Positions 54,400 through 64,000 of a stretch of DNA of 64,000 bases are shown here, one piece after another. A program made the position numbers and the translations under genes. This DNA comes from Prochilodus magdalenae (lineage: Eukaryota > Chordata > Actinopteri > Characiformes > Prochilodontidae): assembly GCA_024036415.1 (NCBI GenBank), contig JAMWET010001240.1, positions 1 through 64,000 of the forward strand, in the 5' to 3' direction. Position 1 is the stretch's first letter. Each line of letters opens with the position of its first letter. The notes below the pieces were generated by a model, which saw nothing but the letters and a program-made list of their open reading frames with translations, was not told the origin of the DNA and ran no database searches.

Positions 54400-54975
54400 G
54401 CATCAGTAACCCCGAAAATGATATGTATTAATAAGTAAAGGACAAAAAAGCAATGAATAAACACCACAATAATGTAGTTTCTATTAAATGATCTATTTAA
54501 ATTAGCAGGATCACAACACAGAATAATATTACTGTGGCAGAGCTTTATCTGACCAACGTGAAGGAACCGAATTTGGCCGTGCTGTTCATAATAGCCATAA
54601 TATTCATTTACCAGGAATGCGTGCAAAGTCATTTCCAGAACAGAAGCACATTTTAAACCCATAACAGGTAGTTCTGCCAATTGAAACCCCCCCGCACTTT
54701 TCAGTCCATTTGTGTTCCACAGAGATAGACAGGCGACACCAGCGTGTGCCATATCGAAGCTAATGGGCTTCATGCCAAACTCAAATGGATAATCCAAACC
54801 CCACGCTGCACTTTCACGTGTACTCCCTGCCTACACTTAAACATGCAATAGTGTAAGGTGGTCCCTGCGAGACAGCCACTACAATCCAGACCCCCACAGG
54901 GCACGTTCTGACACCTGTGAAATTCAAACATGTAGGAAACGCACTGAATTCTGTGCATTAGTGGCCATGCTGGAC
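54400..54975 (-). other. Unique segment, candidate conserved non-coding element
   Basis: A non-repetitive block of about 575 bp. A 145-codon minus frame (54,360-54,797) has no low complexity but also no recognisable domain, and it runs into A+T-rich sequence. The AATGAATATTATGGCTATTA and TAAATAGATCATTTAAT strings are typical of deeply conserved enhancers. It could also be an unrecognised exon. Confidence 0.3.
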
Positions 54976-55171
54976 CGTAACAGGCTTTGAGTGCTTGGCT
55001 AACACGTCAGTGCTCCGATACTACGTGCTGGAGAGTAGATGGAAAATGTGGAAGTGCAGGTTGTGCTTAGGAGTCCAGGTAGGGTAGCCACCCGTCCCGT
55101 AAAATATGCAACACGGGTCCTTTATTTAGCAATGAAATGTTGCGTAACGTATTAAACCAATACAGGACACG

Positions 55172-56036
55172 GTTTGTTCCGTATTTCTGTAAATGTTTGT
55201 AAATTTGTTCCGCATTTCCGTAAATGTCCGTAAATTTGTTCCGTATTTCCATAAATGTCCGGAAATTTGTTCCGCATTTCCGTAAATGTCCGTAAATTTG
55301 TTCCGTATTTCCGTAAATGTCTGTAAATTTGTTCCGTATTTCCGTAAATGTCTGTAAATTTGTTCCGTATTTCCATAAATGTCCGGAAATTTGTTCCGCA
55401 TTTCCGTAAATGTCCGGAAATTTGTTCCGTATTTCCGTAAATGTCTGTAAATTTGTTCCGTATTTCCATAAATGTCTGTAAATTTCTTCCGTATTTCCAT
55501 AAATGTCTGTAAATTTGTTCCGTATTTCCGTAAATGTCTGTAAATTTGTTCCGTATTTCCGTAAATGTCCGGAAATTTGTTCCGTATTTCCGTAAATGTC
55601 CGTAAATTTGTTCCGTATTTCCGTAAATGTCTGTAAATTTGTTCCGCATTTCCATAAATGTCCGTAAATTTGTTCCGTATTTCCGTAAATGTCCGTAAAT
55701 TTGTTCCGTATTTCCGTAAATGTCTGTAAATTTGTTCCGTATTTCCGTAAATGTCTGTAAATTTGTTCCGTATTTCCGTAAATGTCTGTAAATTTGTTCC
55801 GTATTTCCATAAATGTCTGTAAATTTGTTCCGTATTTCCGTAAATGTCCGTAAATTTGTTCCGTATTTCCTTAAATGTCCGTAAATTTGTTCCGTATTTC
55901 CGTAAATGTCTGTAAATTTGTTCCGTATTTCCGTAAATGTCCGTAAATTTGTTCCGTATTTCCGTAAATGTCCGTAAATTTGTTCCGTATTTCCGTAAAT
56001 GTCCGTAAATTTGTTCCGCATTTCCGTAAATGTCCA
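55172..56036 (-). repeat. 31-bp minisatellite
   Basis: About 28 units with period 31, built from taaatttgttccgtatttcc and gtaaatgtccg. Variants are GTATT or GCATT, CGTAAATG or CATAAATG, and GTCCG or GTCTG. The minus strand has no stop in any frame because 31 is not a multiple of three and the unit lacks stops. This gives three overlapping frames of 247, 303 and 312 codons with 31-residue repeats. Single decayed units occur near 56,140-56,170. Confidence 0.97.
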
Positions 56037-56039
56037 ATA

Positions 56040-56600
56040 TATACGTCTGTCACACACACATGAATGATCACAGTCTCTCTCAAACCGCACCGCCCACCAC
56101 CCCTCGTACCCCCCGCCCCTCGACTCAGTTCAAATACAGAACACGCTTTGTTCTGTATTACCGTAAATGTCAGATGAACACGTGTCACATGACTGATCAC
56201 ACTTTCAACCCACCCCCACCTCCTCACCACCCCCCTGAATGAGATCAAATACTGGACGTGATTTCGAACAGATATCACTCACACAAGACCCTGTCCTTCA
56301 TTTTAATTTCTGAAAGGTGGCAACTCCTGAAGTCCCTAAGTCCATAATTCCACACAGTATTCCCCTGATGATCATTCCTCCCGCTGACTTTTAAACGAGT
56401 GAGATGTCCACAAAATCATTTAGAGCGGTCAGATGTCAAATGGGCTGTTCTAAGGTAATCCAATGAGTCAGAACCATTTATAGCGGTGGTGATAGGAACC
56501 AGACGTCTGTACGGTTTAATGTTGGGGTGCTCGATTCTGGTCTTGAAGATCTACCATATCCTGGAGAGTTCAGCTCCAATACAACTGGTCCTGACATTCA
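56040..56600. other. Unrecognised, with echoes of the 31-bp unit
   Basis: Unique sequence. The wording ctgtattaccgtaaatgtc at about 56,151-56,170 is a stray minisatellite unit, suggesting the array was once longer. Confidence 0.4.
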
Positions 56601-57125
56601 GATGCCCCTTTGGGGCTTTTTAGTGCTGCCACTCAGTGCCCACTCACTGTCCACTCATTAGACACTCCTACCTTGCTGGTCCACCTAGTAGAGGACGATG
56701 GTCAGAGACGATAACTCATCTGTTGTAGCACAGCGCAGTGTTGGTCATCCCATGGTCAAAAGATGCTGCCCACAGGACGCTGCCCACAGCACGCTGCCTA
56801 CAGCACGCTGCCCACAGCACACTGCCCACAGGACGCTGTTGCCTGGATAGTGTTGGTTAGTAGATGATTCTCAGTCCAGCAGTGACACTAGCAGAGGTGT
56901 CCAGCAAGACTGCTGTGTCTGATCCACCAGCACAACACACACTAACACACCACCATGTCAGTGTCACGACAGTGCTAAGATTGACCCACCACCCACATAA
57001 TACCTGCTCTGTGGTGGTCCCCTGGGGGTCCTGACCATTGAAGGACAGACCGTGTGCAGTATAGCTCTTATATGGTAGATGGAGCTGATAAAGTGGACAA
57101 TGAGTGGAGATACAAGGTGTATACA
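56600..57125 (-). mobile_element. Non-autonomous repeat H, copy 2, with an internal 15-bp array
   Basis: An inverted copy of the element at 39,841-40,352, with an extra flank near 57,000-57,120 (gtcctgaccattgaaggaca). The 15-bp unit (cacaggacgctgccc and variants) is repeated about five times at 56,764-56,838. Variants differ from those in copy 1, so the arrays expanded independently. Confidence 0.75.
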
Positions 57126-57369
57126 AAGCGTAAGCCAAAATATTGAGCATGCATTACTCTATTACTCTGTGTTTAAGATTTGTAGCTGCATTTGCATTGG
57201 CCAGGCAAACTAATCAATGACAATCAATAGTTCTGCAGAGTGCTTGGGAAGGTGGGTTGGCAATAGCAAGCACATTGGATCACTGTAAGTAATGCGAAGC
57301 TTCAGAGTCGGTATGTTCAGATGCCACCTGCAATCAAAAATAATAACATTGAGTAATTTACAAATTAGC

Positions 57370-58095
57370 ATGTATGTACTGTATAATGTGTTACACTCGC
57401 GGTACCCAGAGGGAAGTGTCAGATTGCAGTGCTGTTGGGAAGGAAGATAAAGGTCACCAGTATCAATAACTGATGATACATTCAGACTGATATGATCAAT
57501 ATTCATTGAGCTACACATACAGAAGTCTTTCAGTATGGCGTTGGGCCACCATATTTGCTAATGCAAAATGCCAGACGTCTCGGTATGGAGCCGTAGAGGT
57601 TCCTAATGGTGTCCTGTGATAATCCATCCCATACAGCTTGAATATCCTCACACAGTTCCTGCAGATGGTGCAGTAGAGGTGGAGGTGGAGTGACGCCAGG
57701 CCTTCTGGACATGTGACGAGTCTTGGTGCTGACCATGTCGCCTCCACACACGGATTCGTTGGGCGTCTCCACCAAGACTAAAGCAGGACTCATCACTGAA
57801 GATGACCCGCTGCCATTCTGAGTCACTCCATGACAGTCTGGCACGACCCCACTGCAGTCTTTGGTGACAGTTACGTGGTGTTGAGGACAGTCGTTGTAAT
57901 GGTCTGCCAGCCGTCTGCAAATGGTGTTGGCACTAAGAGGATGACTCATGGAGGACTGCTCACTGAATGTCTGGAATGGTGGCTGTTGGGGCAGTGACTA
58001 AGTCTCATGATGTCAGACCTACCCACCAAGTTTCATTCCTGTGGGTTGATTCCTACCGGGAGCAGCTACTTGTGCAACTATTGTTGTTTAATGAT
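57370..58095 (-). mobile_element. Tc1-like element, family C (copy 3)
   Basis: The minus-strand transposase region runs from about 57,960 to 57,530. It includes [20 protein letters not shown] then FSDESCFSLGGD in one frame, and YGSIPRRLAFCISKYGGPTP in another. Shared flanks on both sides match 33,260-34,020. Confidence 0.85.
57530..57960 (-). pseudogene. Family C Tc1 transposase relic
   Basis: A frameshifted transposase with the first catalytic Asp in SDES and the typical C-terminal GGPTPY. At least two frame changes are needed to follow the homology, so no functional product. Confidence 0.85.
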
Positions 58096-58400
58096 GAGTG
58101 TTCACGGTTAATCATTAAAGTATCTCTAGAATATCCAATTAATAATAAAACGAATAGCGGCAGCCTGCAGGCAGAGTCGGAATGTGGGGCTCCGTTGGGA
58201 TGACCAACAGCAAGGCCCGCATATTGGATGCCAACTCACTCTCAGATGCCACATCCTCCATTCTCCTTTATATTGCACTCTTGGTAATGCTGAAAAGCTG
58301 AGCACTCACTTCTGCGTAACGTTGTTACTGGGTCCGTTGGGGTGGACAGTAATGCAATACTGATAGAGGCAGAGACTCTAAAACACATACACATGATGAA
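58096..58400. other. Unrecognised intergenic sequence
   Basis: No element or exon recognised. Confidence 0.3.
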
Positions 58401-58700
58401 CATAAATTAGCTTTTATTAGCCAATGGCCAGCCGGGGCCTGCTGCGGTCATAAAAAGCCTTTCCAATAAACTCTCCATTTCACGCCTCTCGCTCAGCCAG
58501 CTCGGAGCGCGCGGTGATCCGGCGCCCCCCACAGGCTCGCAGAGGGGAACGCAGCTGGTCTCTTCAGGCGCCACATAATCGATCCGCCCGTGTGTAACCT
58601 TAGCGGACGTTCTCCAAAGCGACTTGGATGTCTGACGGCTGTGTCTAACGTGAAAGCAGTGACAGGAAAAAAGTAGATTCATTGGAGCTCCCTTTATGTT
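58401..58700. other. GC-rich unique segment, candidate conserved element
   Basis: A distinctive GC-rich block with homeodomain-type edges (ctaataaaagctaattta on the minus strand). A 91-codon minus frame shows no known domain. Its composition stands out from the A+T-rich surroundings. Confidence 0.35.
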
Positions 58701-59234
58701 AGCTCCCTCCTTTTCTTCATGCCACTAAGTGCAAGTCACTGCTCTCCCCTCTCTCTTTCTCTCACTGGGTCTGTGTGGGCAGTGTTTCCATTATATCTCA
58801 GCCTGAAGACCTTTAAGGACTTCTGCGGCTTGCTCTCCTTATTTGGAGAAAAGGTCAATGGCTACAATAAATGGGTACAATTTACTGGAGCCAAATGTTA
58901 TAACATCGACATAGCCGTGACATAAAGACGTCGTAAACCTGACATAATGGTTTTCTCACGTTAAGACGCAGGAGGAGGCGGTGTGCAACTGAGGTAAACA
59001 AACATCAATATGGAATATTCACATGTACATAATCCGCAAAGCTGTTTAGCCCTTTAAGGGGCTCATATGCTACACGTTGTTGTCCTGAGGTCAACGTAGG
59101 ACATTGGCTGATTGGCTGACCTGTATTGAGCTTCACCCTGCGTTCACAGGAGACCAGTCATTTTCTATGGGAGCACCCGATTTGTCGCTGTGACGGCAGG
59201 TGACTCAGTGACACATCAGGTTGAGATTTTCCCA
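58701..59234. other. Unrecognised intergenic sequence
   Basis: No recognised repeat or gene. Confidence 0.3.
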
Positions 59235-59590
59235 AATGAACTACGATCCTGGGCGGTATATTAGCACAGAGGGTGCCCTGAAGGGCCTGGCTATGATTCC
59301 CCACTGGGGCGCCTGGGGTCCTTTCCCTGCTTTCCTGTGTCTATGTGGATTTCCTCTGGGTGTTCCGGGTTTGCTCCCACGGTCCAAGGACATGCGGTCA
59401 GATAAACTGAAGATGCTATACTGCCCCCTATGTGTGAATGCGTACGCCTGTGCGCCTGTCCTGTGACGGACTGGCAGCCGGTCGAGCGTGTTGCCTGCCT
59501 TCCACCCAGTGAGTGCTGGGATTGGCTACAACACTCCCCCATGACCCAGAAGCAGTTTAGAAGATGAGTGAGAGCGAGTGAGTGAACAAC
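59235..59590 (+). mobile_element. tRNA-derived SINE, second copy of the 52.2-kb type
   Basis: Shares the head, the tttcctctgggtg and ttgctcccacggtccaagga motifs, the GACGGACTGGCAGCCGGTC region and a GAGTGAGTGAG tail. More diverged than the copy at 52,195-52,482, and it retains a longer 3' body. Confidence 0.75.
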
Positions 59591-60785
59591 GACAGAGTGA
59601 AGCAACGTTGTGAAATGACTGACCCCAACCAATTCCAATTGCAGACACAGGGGTCCAAGGTCCCCAGGATCTGCTCTCTAAACCTCCCACCCTCATTTCA
59701 TTCTCATTCTGAGCAGCGTGGATTGTAAACGTTTAAAAGAAAGCTCACCACCGCTGTTTCTTCGTTTCCCGACTCTTATGAGGCATCTTACCTCCTCATA
59801 TACGGGGACAATGCGAAGAAAAATGAAGAGTGGAAGAAAGTAGTGGAGTCTGTTAGTGTCTAGTGTGAGTTACGCCACTCAATAGCTAGCCGGGTTAGCC
59901 AGCATGCTAACTAACCAATAAAGCTGACCACGAATGCAAGCAGTTAGGTTTCTATCCAAATATGTGTTTCAATGATAACATGCGCTTTTAAAACTAGCTA
60001 GCTTTACTGCTAGTGTGAACTCAGGGTCATTCAGGAAAGCAGAGCTGGAACACTCCTTAGAACTTTAATTTGAGGCTGAATGGGTGGATGTATGCAAATA
60101 GTTGTAACCTCTCTCCACTAAGGGGTACACAGAATTATTTTCTCTAAGAGGGGGTGGGGGGCGGGGTCACCCTGCATCTTTCTTAACTGTGGTATTCTGA
60201 CTAGAAAGAAAAAACAAACCACAACTTCCAAGACAATAAACTCACAATGTATTAGGGAAAAAAAGAGAAGAAAAATAAAGAAATGAAGAAAAAAAAAAAA
60301 ACACAGCAACAAACCCAACACCAGTATTTACATATGTACACACAGTGACCCAAAGCCAGTTGCAAACAATAGTCTTTTGAACCTCAGCGTTTCTGGGCGT
60401 AGGTTCTTACTCAAAGATGTTCTCAGGTTTTAGTAGGTCCAGAGATGGTCTTTAAGCTGGGGATACACAAGCAGGGTGGACAGGAGGGTCGGTATCTCTG
60501 TTCCACTGTGCATGTGTGTTCAAACCTCCACTTTTCTTGCACCAAACAAAAACTCCTTGTATCTGAGCATGCAACAGTAGTTTCTCAAAAAAGGAGTTGG
60601 AGACAGGCCTTAAGACAAGGCCAGGAGCACATGTGTCCCAAACACTCTCTCTGTTGTCCCCTGGAAGTACTACCCTACTTCCCTTTATGAGGACCCATTT
60701 ACTGCTGGTGCCCCCAGAGGCCACCAACGGTATTACACAAAATAAAACACTGGTATTTGAAACCAGGTCTGTTACATAGTTCCTC
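59591..60785. other. Unrecognised intergenic sequence
   Basis: Mostly unique. A G-rich run lies near 60,150-60,168 and an A-rich stretch near 60,255-60,302. The block 60,120-60,780 might be part of a retroelement, but I found no terminal repeats or conserved protein. Confidence 0.3.
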
Positions 60786-60789
60786 TGAC

Positions 60790-60840
<51 letters not shown>

Positions 60841-60864
60841 AGTGTATGTATCTATCTATCAGTG

Positions 60865-60903
<39 letters not shown>

Positions 60904-61075
60904 AAGTGTATGTATCTGTCTGTCTATCTATCTATCTATCTATCAGTGTATGTATCTGTCTGTCTATCTATCTATCTATCTATCTATCAGTGTATGTATC
61001 TGTCTGTCTATCTATCTATCTGTCTATATGTCTTTCAGTTTGTCTGTCTATCCATATCTACAGTATGTCTTTCAG

Positions 61076-61157
<82 letters not shown>

Positions 61158-61304
61158 AGTGTATGTATCTGTCTGTCTGTCTATCTATCTGTCTATATGT
61201 CTTTCAGTTTGTCTGTCTATCCATATCTACAGTATGTCTTTCAGTCTATCTATCTATCCATCTATCTATCTACCTATCTATCCATCAGTGTATCTATCTA
61301 TCTA

Positions 61305-61377
<73 letters not shown>

Positions 61378-61417
61378 ATGTCTTTCAGTTTGTCTGTCTA
61401 TCCATATCTACAGTATG

Positions 61418-61469
<52 letters not shown>

Positions 61470-61498
61470 GTATGTCTTTCAGTCTATCTTTCTATCTT

Positions 61499-61545
<47 letters not shown>

Positions 61546-61552
61546 GTCTGAA
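60790..61552. repeat. Composite TATC/TGTC microsatellite
   Basis: About 760 bp of TATC with TGTC blocks and agtgtatg interruptions. A non-repetitive insert of about 50 bp (tttcagtttgtctgtctatc, then catatctacagtatgtc) recurs three times, near 61,030, 61,201 and 61,381, giving a higher-order unit of about 170-180 bp. Overlapping Tyr/Leu/Ser/Ile frames are by-products. Confidence 0.97.
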
Positions 61553-62713
61553 ACAAAAAGCCATCAGATTTGCTGGAAGGAAAGGCACTTGAATCCGACA
61601 GGCACCAACTGCTGGCTCTCCTTACACACCATGTGACAGGATTCCTGAAGAGTGAGCGAGGTGATAGCCCACATTTTAGCCAATCAGATGTAATGGGCCT
61701 TGACCACGTCGGCCAGTAAGGGTCTAGCTTTCTGTTTACATCTCTGAGTGCAGCTCAACCCTCAGCCTGCCTCTGACCGCTCTGCACACAGTGCAGCGTT
61801 ACAGAGTGGCCAGCGGCCGAGTGCTGATGCACACCGCACCTCCAGGCAAGAAAGATTACCCGTCTGCAGCCCCAACCCTGGTGCTGTTTGTGCGCGTTCA
61901 AAAAACAGAGGGAATCTTCATAATGGAGCGTGAGTGCAGGAGCTGTGGCCACGAGGGCTTTAAAATGTCCACATATGCTGCGAATTACCATCCGGTGAAG
62001 TGTTAGTGCATTTGCAGGGGAGATGGAGTGTTTCTTAATGCTGAGCCCCAGGGCTCCAAACAAACGGCGCCCGATTTACACACCTAATTCACAGACCCAG
62101 GCCCCATTTCCCTGCCCCTTGTTTCACCGCAGCTGGGACGTAACGTGCTAGTCTAGTATGAAAATTGCTCAGTTCAACACCTGCGGGAACTTCCTGAATC
62201 ACGTTACGCCTCAAATCAGCATGCGCTGCAGTTCTCAGAAACCTCGCGGATCGCCCCAGGCTGCTGCGGATGGTGGGTGGGTTTCGCGTCACCCAAAACG
62301 GTGGCTTTCTGGGTACGTGCCGAATCGGAGACACTAAAGCAATGAGCCTGTGCGTTGCAGTGATTTACCGTGATGTGATTTTAAAAGGGCCTATAATACC
62401 AATAATGGAGCTTATAGATCTTTATATGAAAAAGTGTTTGATGTTGTGTTTAAACATCGCTAAAGTTCAGATCACATCACCCAGCATGCAATCCATATAC
62501 TCCCTAAGCTGCAAACCAGCGCATTCGGAATTTGTTCTCTTTGTGATGTCACAAAAAACCCTACTCATTTGCATATATCCACTTATTCAACCTACAGCAG
62601 TTTTGCTCCGCCCACATCGAAGTTATAAGGAGTGTCTCAGCCTGCACTGCTTTTTAGGCAAGGCACTGGAGAAGGTGATCCATCAGAACAATACTAATTT
62701 GCATACAACAGTC
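61553..62713. other. Unique segment, candidate conserved element at 61,900-62,110
   Basis: Complex sequence with no recognised repeat. The stretch 61,940-62,110 is GC-balanced and reads like conserved non-coding DNA. Short frames here lack recognisable domains and none fits a prodh N-terminal exon. Confidence 0.3.
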
Positions 62714-63381
62714 TTAAAGGAGCAGTATGTGAACCTCTAGTGGTGAGGATGCATATTGCAACCCACAATGCCTGGACTGCTAAGTTAATATCTCTCTGAT
62801 AAAACATCCTAGCTATTCTTTTAATGCTGGGAACATTTTAAATTAAGCACATCTGCCAGCTCCTTAATCACATTTCCCAGTTCCACCTTAAATTATGCTG
62901 CGATCACAATGTATTGTACTTTAATAACATTCTGGAAGATGAATGTGAGTGGCGGAATTTAGCTGCTGGAGCATTTAAGGTGGAGCAGGAAACTTGAAAC
63001 ATGAAGCTGGTGAATTAGCAAGATGAATGGATGTCAGCGCCATTTAAGGTGGAACGTGAAATTATAAACATGCAGCTAATAATAAGAAGCTGACTGTGTA
63101 ATATTCTATGATATTCTACATGGTGCTAGTGCTCAATACACTATGGTAGGATATTTTGTTAAAGGCACACTATACAGCTGGTATTCGGTTTGTCTGTTCT
63201 GTGAAACTGTAGAAACGTTGCAGCTTTACAAGGCAGCCTATGTTGGAAGACAACCCGCTCTCATGTCGACGAGCCACTCTTAAGGGCTCATTCTAAGCTA
63301 ACTAAAACATAATGATTTATAGTTACAGGTAATTATACACTAATAAAAAACATCCCTTGTTTTTACATACTGCTCCTTTAA
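62714..63381. mobile_element. MITE with TTAAAGGAGCAGTATGT ends
   Basis: Begins TTAAAGGAGCAGTATGT at 62,714 and ends with its exact reverse complement at 63,381, giving an element of about 668 bp. No coding capacity. The ends start and finish with TTAA, so the target class is uncertain. Confidence 0.75.
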
Positions 63382-64000
63382 AGCCATGGTAAAAAATAAT
63401 ATAATTAAAACTATTATTTATAGTTACAGGTAATTAAAGCATAGCTAATAATAATAAAAGTATAGGCCCCACCCCTAGATTTTACATACTGCTCCTTTAA
63501 ATGCATGATAACAAAAAAATAAATAAATAAATAAACATAATGATTTATTGTTACAGGTAATTATACACTAATAAAAAACATAACTTAATTTATGACATCC
63601 TATTTGTGTTTAAAGACCCCCCTAGTTTTTACATACTGCTCCTTTAAGGGCATGGTTAAAAAAAGAAGTAAAACTATGATTTATAATTACATGGAATTAT
63701 AAACTAATAAAAGCATAGCTTCATATATTATATCCCATTTGTGTTAACAGACCCCACCCCTAGATTTTACATACTGCTCCTTTAAAGGCATGGTAACAAA
63801 AAAAAATAAAAACAATGATTTATAGTTACAGGTAATTATACACTAATACAAGCATAGCTTCATATATTATATCCCATTTCTGTTAATAGACCCCCCCTAG
63901 ATTTTACATACTGCTACTTTAAATGCATGGTAACAAAAAAAGTAAAACATAATGATTTATAGTTACAGGTAATTATGCACTAAATAAAAAACACAGTTTT
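63361..64000 (+). repeat. Tandem array of the MITE end, period about 120-150 bp
   Basis: The phrase tttacatactgctccttta recurs at about 63,362, 63,480, 63,628, 63,764 and 63,902 (the last with one change). Each is followed by an A-run and tgatttatagttacaggtaa. The array reaches the window edge, so its length is unknown. Confidence 0.9.

Noticed and set aside
55067..56090. Three overlapping minus frames of 247-312 codons with 31-residue repeats
   Set aside because: A 31-bp minisatellite without stops. No start context, domain or splice evidence.
58407..58682. 91-codon frame as a prodh N-terminal exon
   Set aside because: No match to the PRODH N-terminal region, no credible splice pair, and a composition more like a regulatory block.
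61748..62063. Short frames of 61-102 codons as an exon of a neighbouring gene
   Set aside because: No conserved domain and no supporting splice sites; left as unique sequence.

Overview
This window looks like non-coding vertebrate DNA from a teleost fish. It has one split gene with GT-AG introns, many Tc1/mariner relics, tRNA-derived SINEs and large mini- and microsatellites, and nothing resembling an operon. The placement in teleosts, possibly otophysan, rests on the repeat types and on the form of the gene, and is an inference.

Layout. (1) 1-321 is a short single-copy flank. (2) About 322-23,650 is a giant inverted repeat. Its centre is at 12,204/12,205 and its arms are about 11.5-11.9 kb. 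Each arm holds, from outside to centre: a polypyrimidine/polypurine tract, single-copy DNA, an A+T-rich minisatellite, a rearranged Tc1 composite, a (TA)n tract, a 38-bp minisatellite of about 2.4 kb, a Tc1 element inserted in a GATA/TATC tract, single-copy DNA, and a degenerate minisatellite at the turn. The arms differ by many small indels and by arm-specific homopolymer runs, which suggests poorly polished long-read sequence and possibly a fold-back artefact. (3) 24-27.4 kb holds three purine-rich tracts. (4) 27,395-52,915 on the minus strand holds twelve consecutive exons of proline dehydrogenase (PRODH), the FAD enzyme that starts mitochondrial proline oxidation. They encode 438 residues to the stop codon in one unbroken reading frame with canonical splice sites. 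The 5' exons were not found and probably lie beyond the right edge. (5) The PRODH introns hold a 23-bp VNTR of about 100 copies, a 54-bp minisatellite, a 38-bp minisatellite, Tc1 fragments of several families, a LINE fragment, SINEs and MITE-like elements. (6) 52.9-64 kb is intergenic or 5' intronic. It holds a 31-bp minisatellite, more Tc1 and SINE copies, a composite TATC/TGTC microsatellite and a MITE followed by a tandem array of its end.

Only PRODH can be supported as a functioning protein gene. Almost every other long open frame comes from tandem repeats or simple sequence. I did not find a new multi-gene system. The items most worth checking are the giant palindrome (real or artefact), the PRODH-intron VNTR made of RUNX-core-like units, a four-copy repeat that may encode an unrecognised transposase DNA-binding domain, and several unique stretches that look like conserved non-coding elements.
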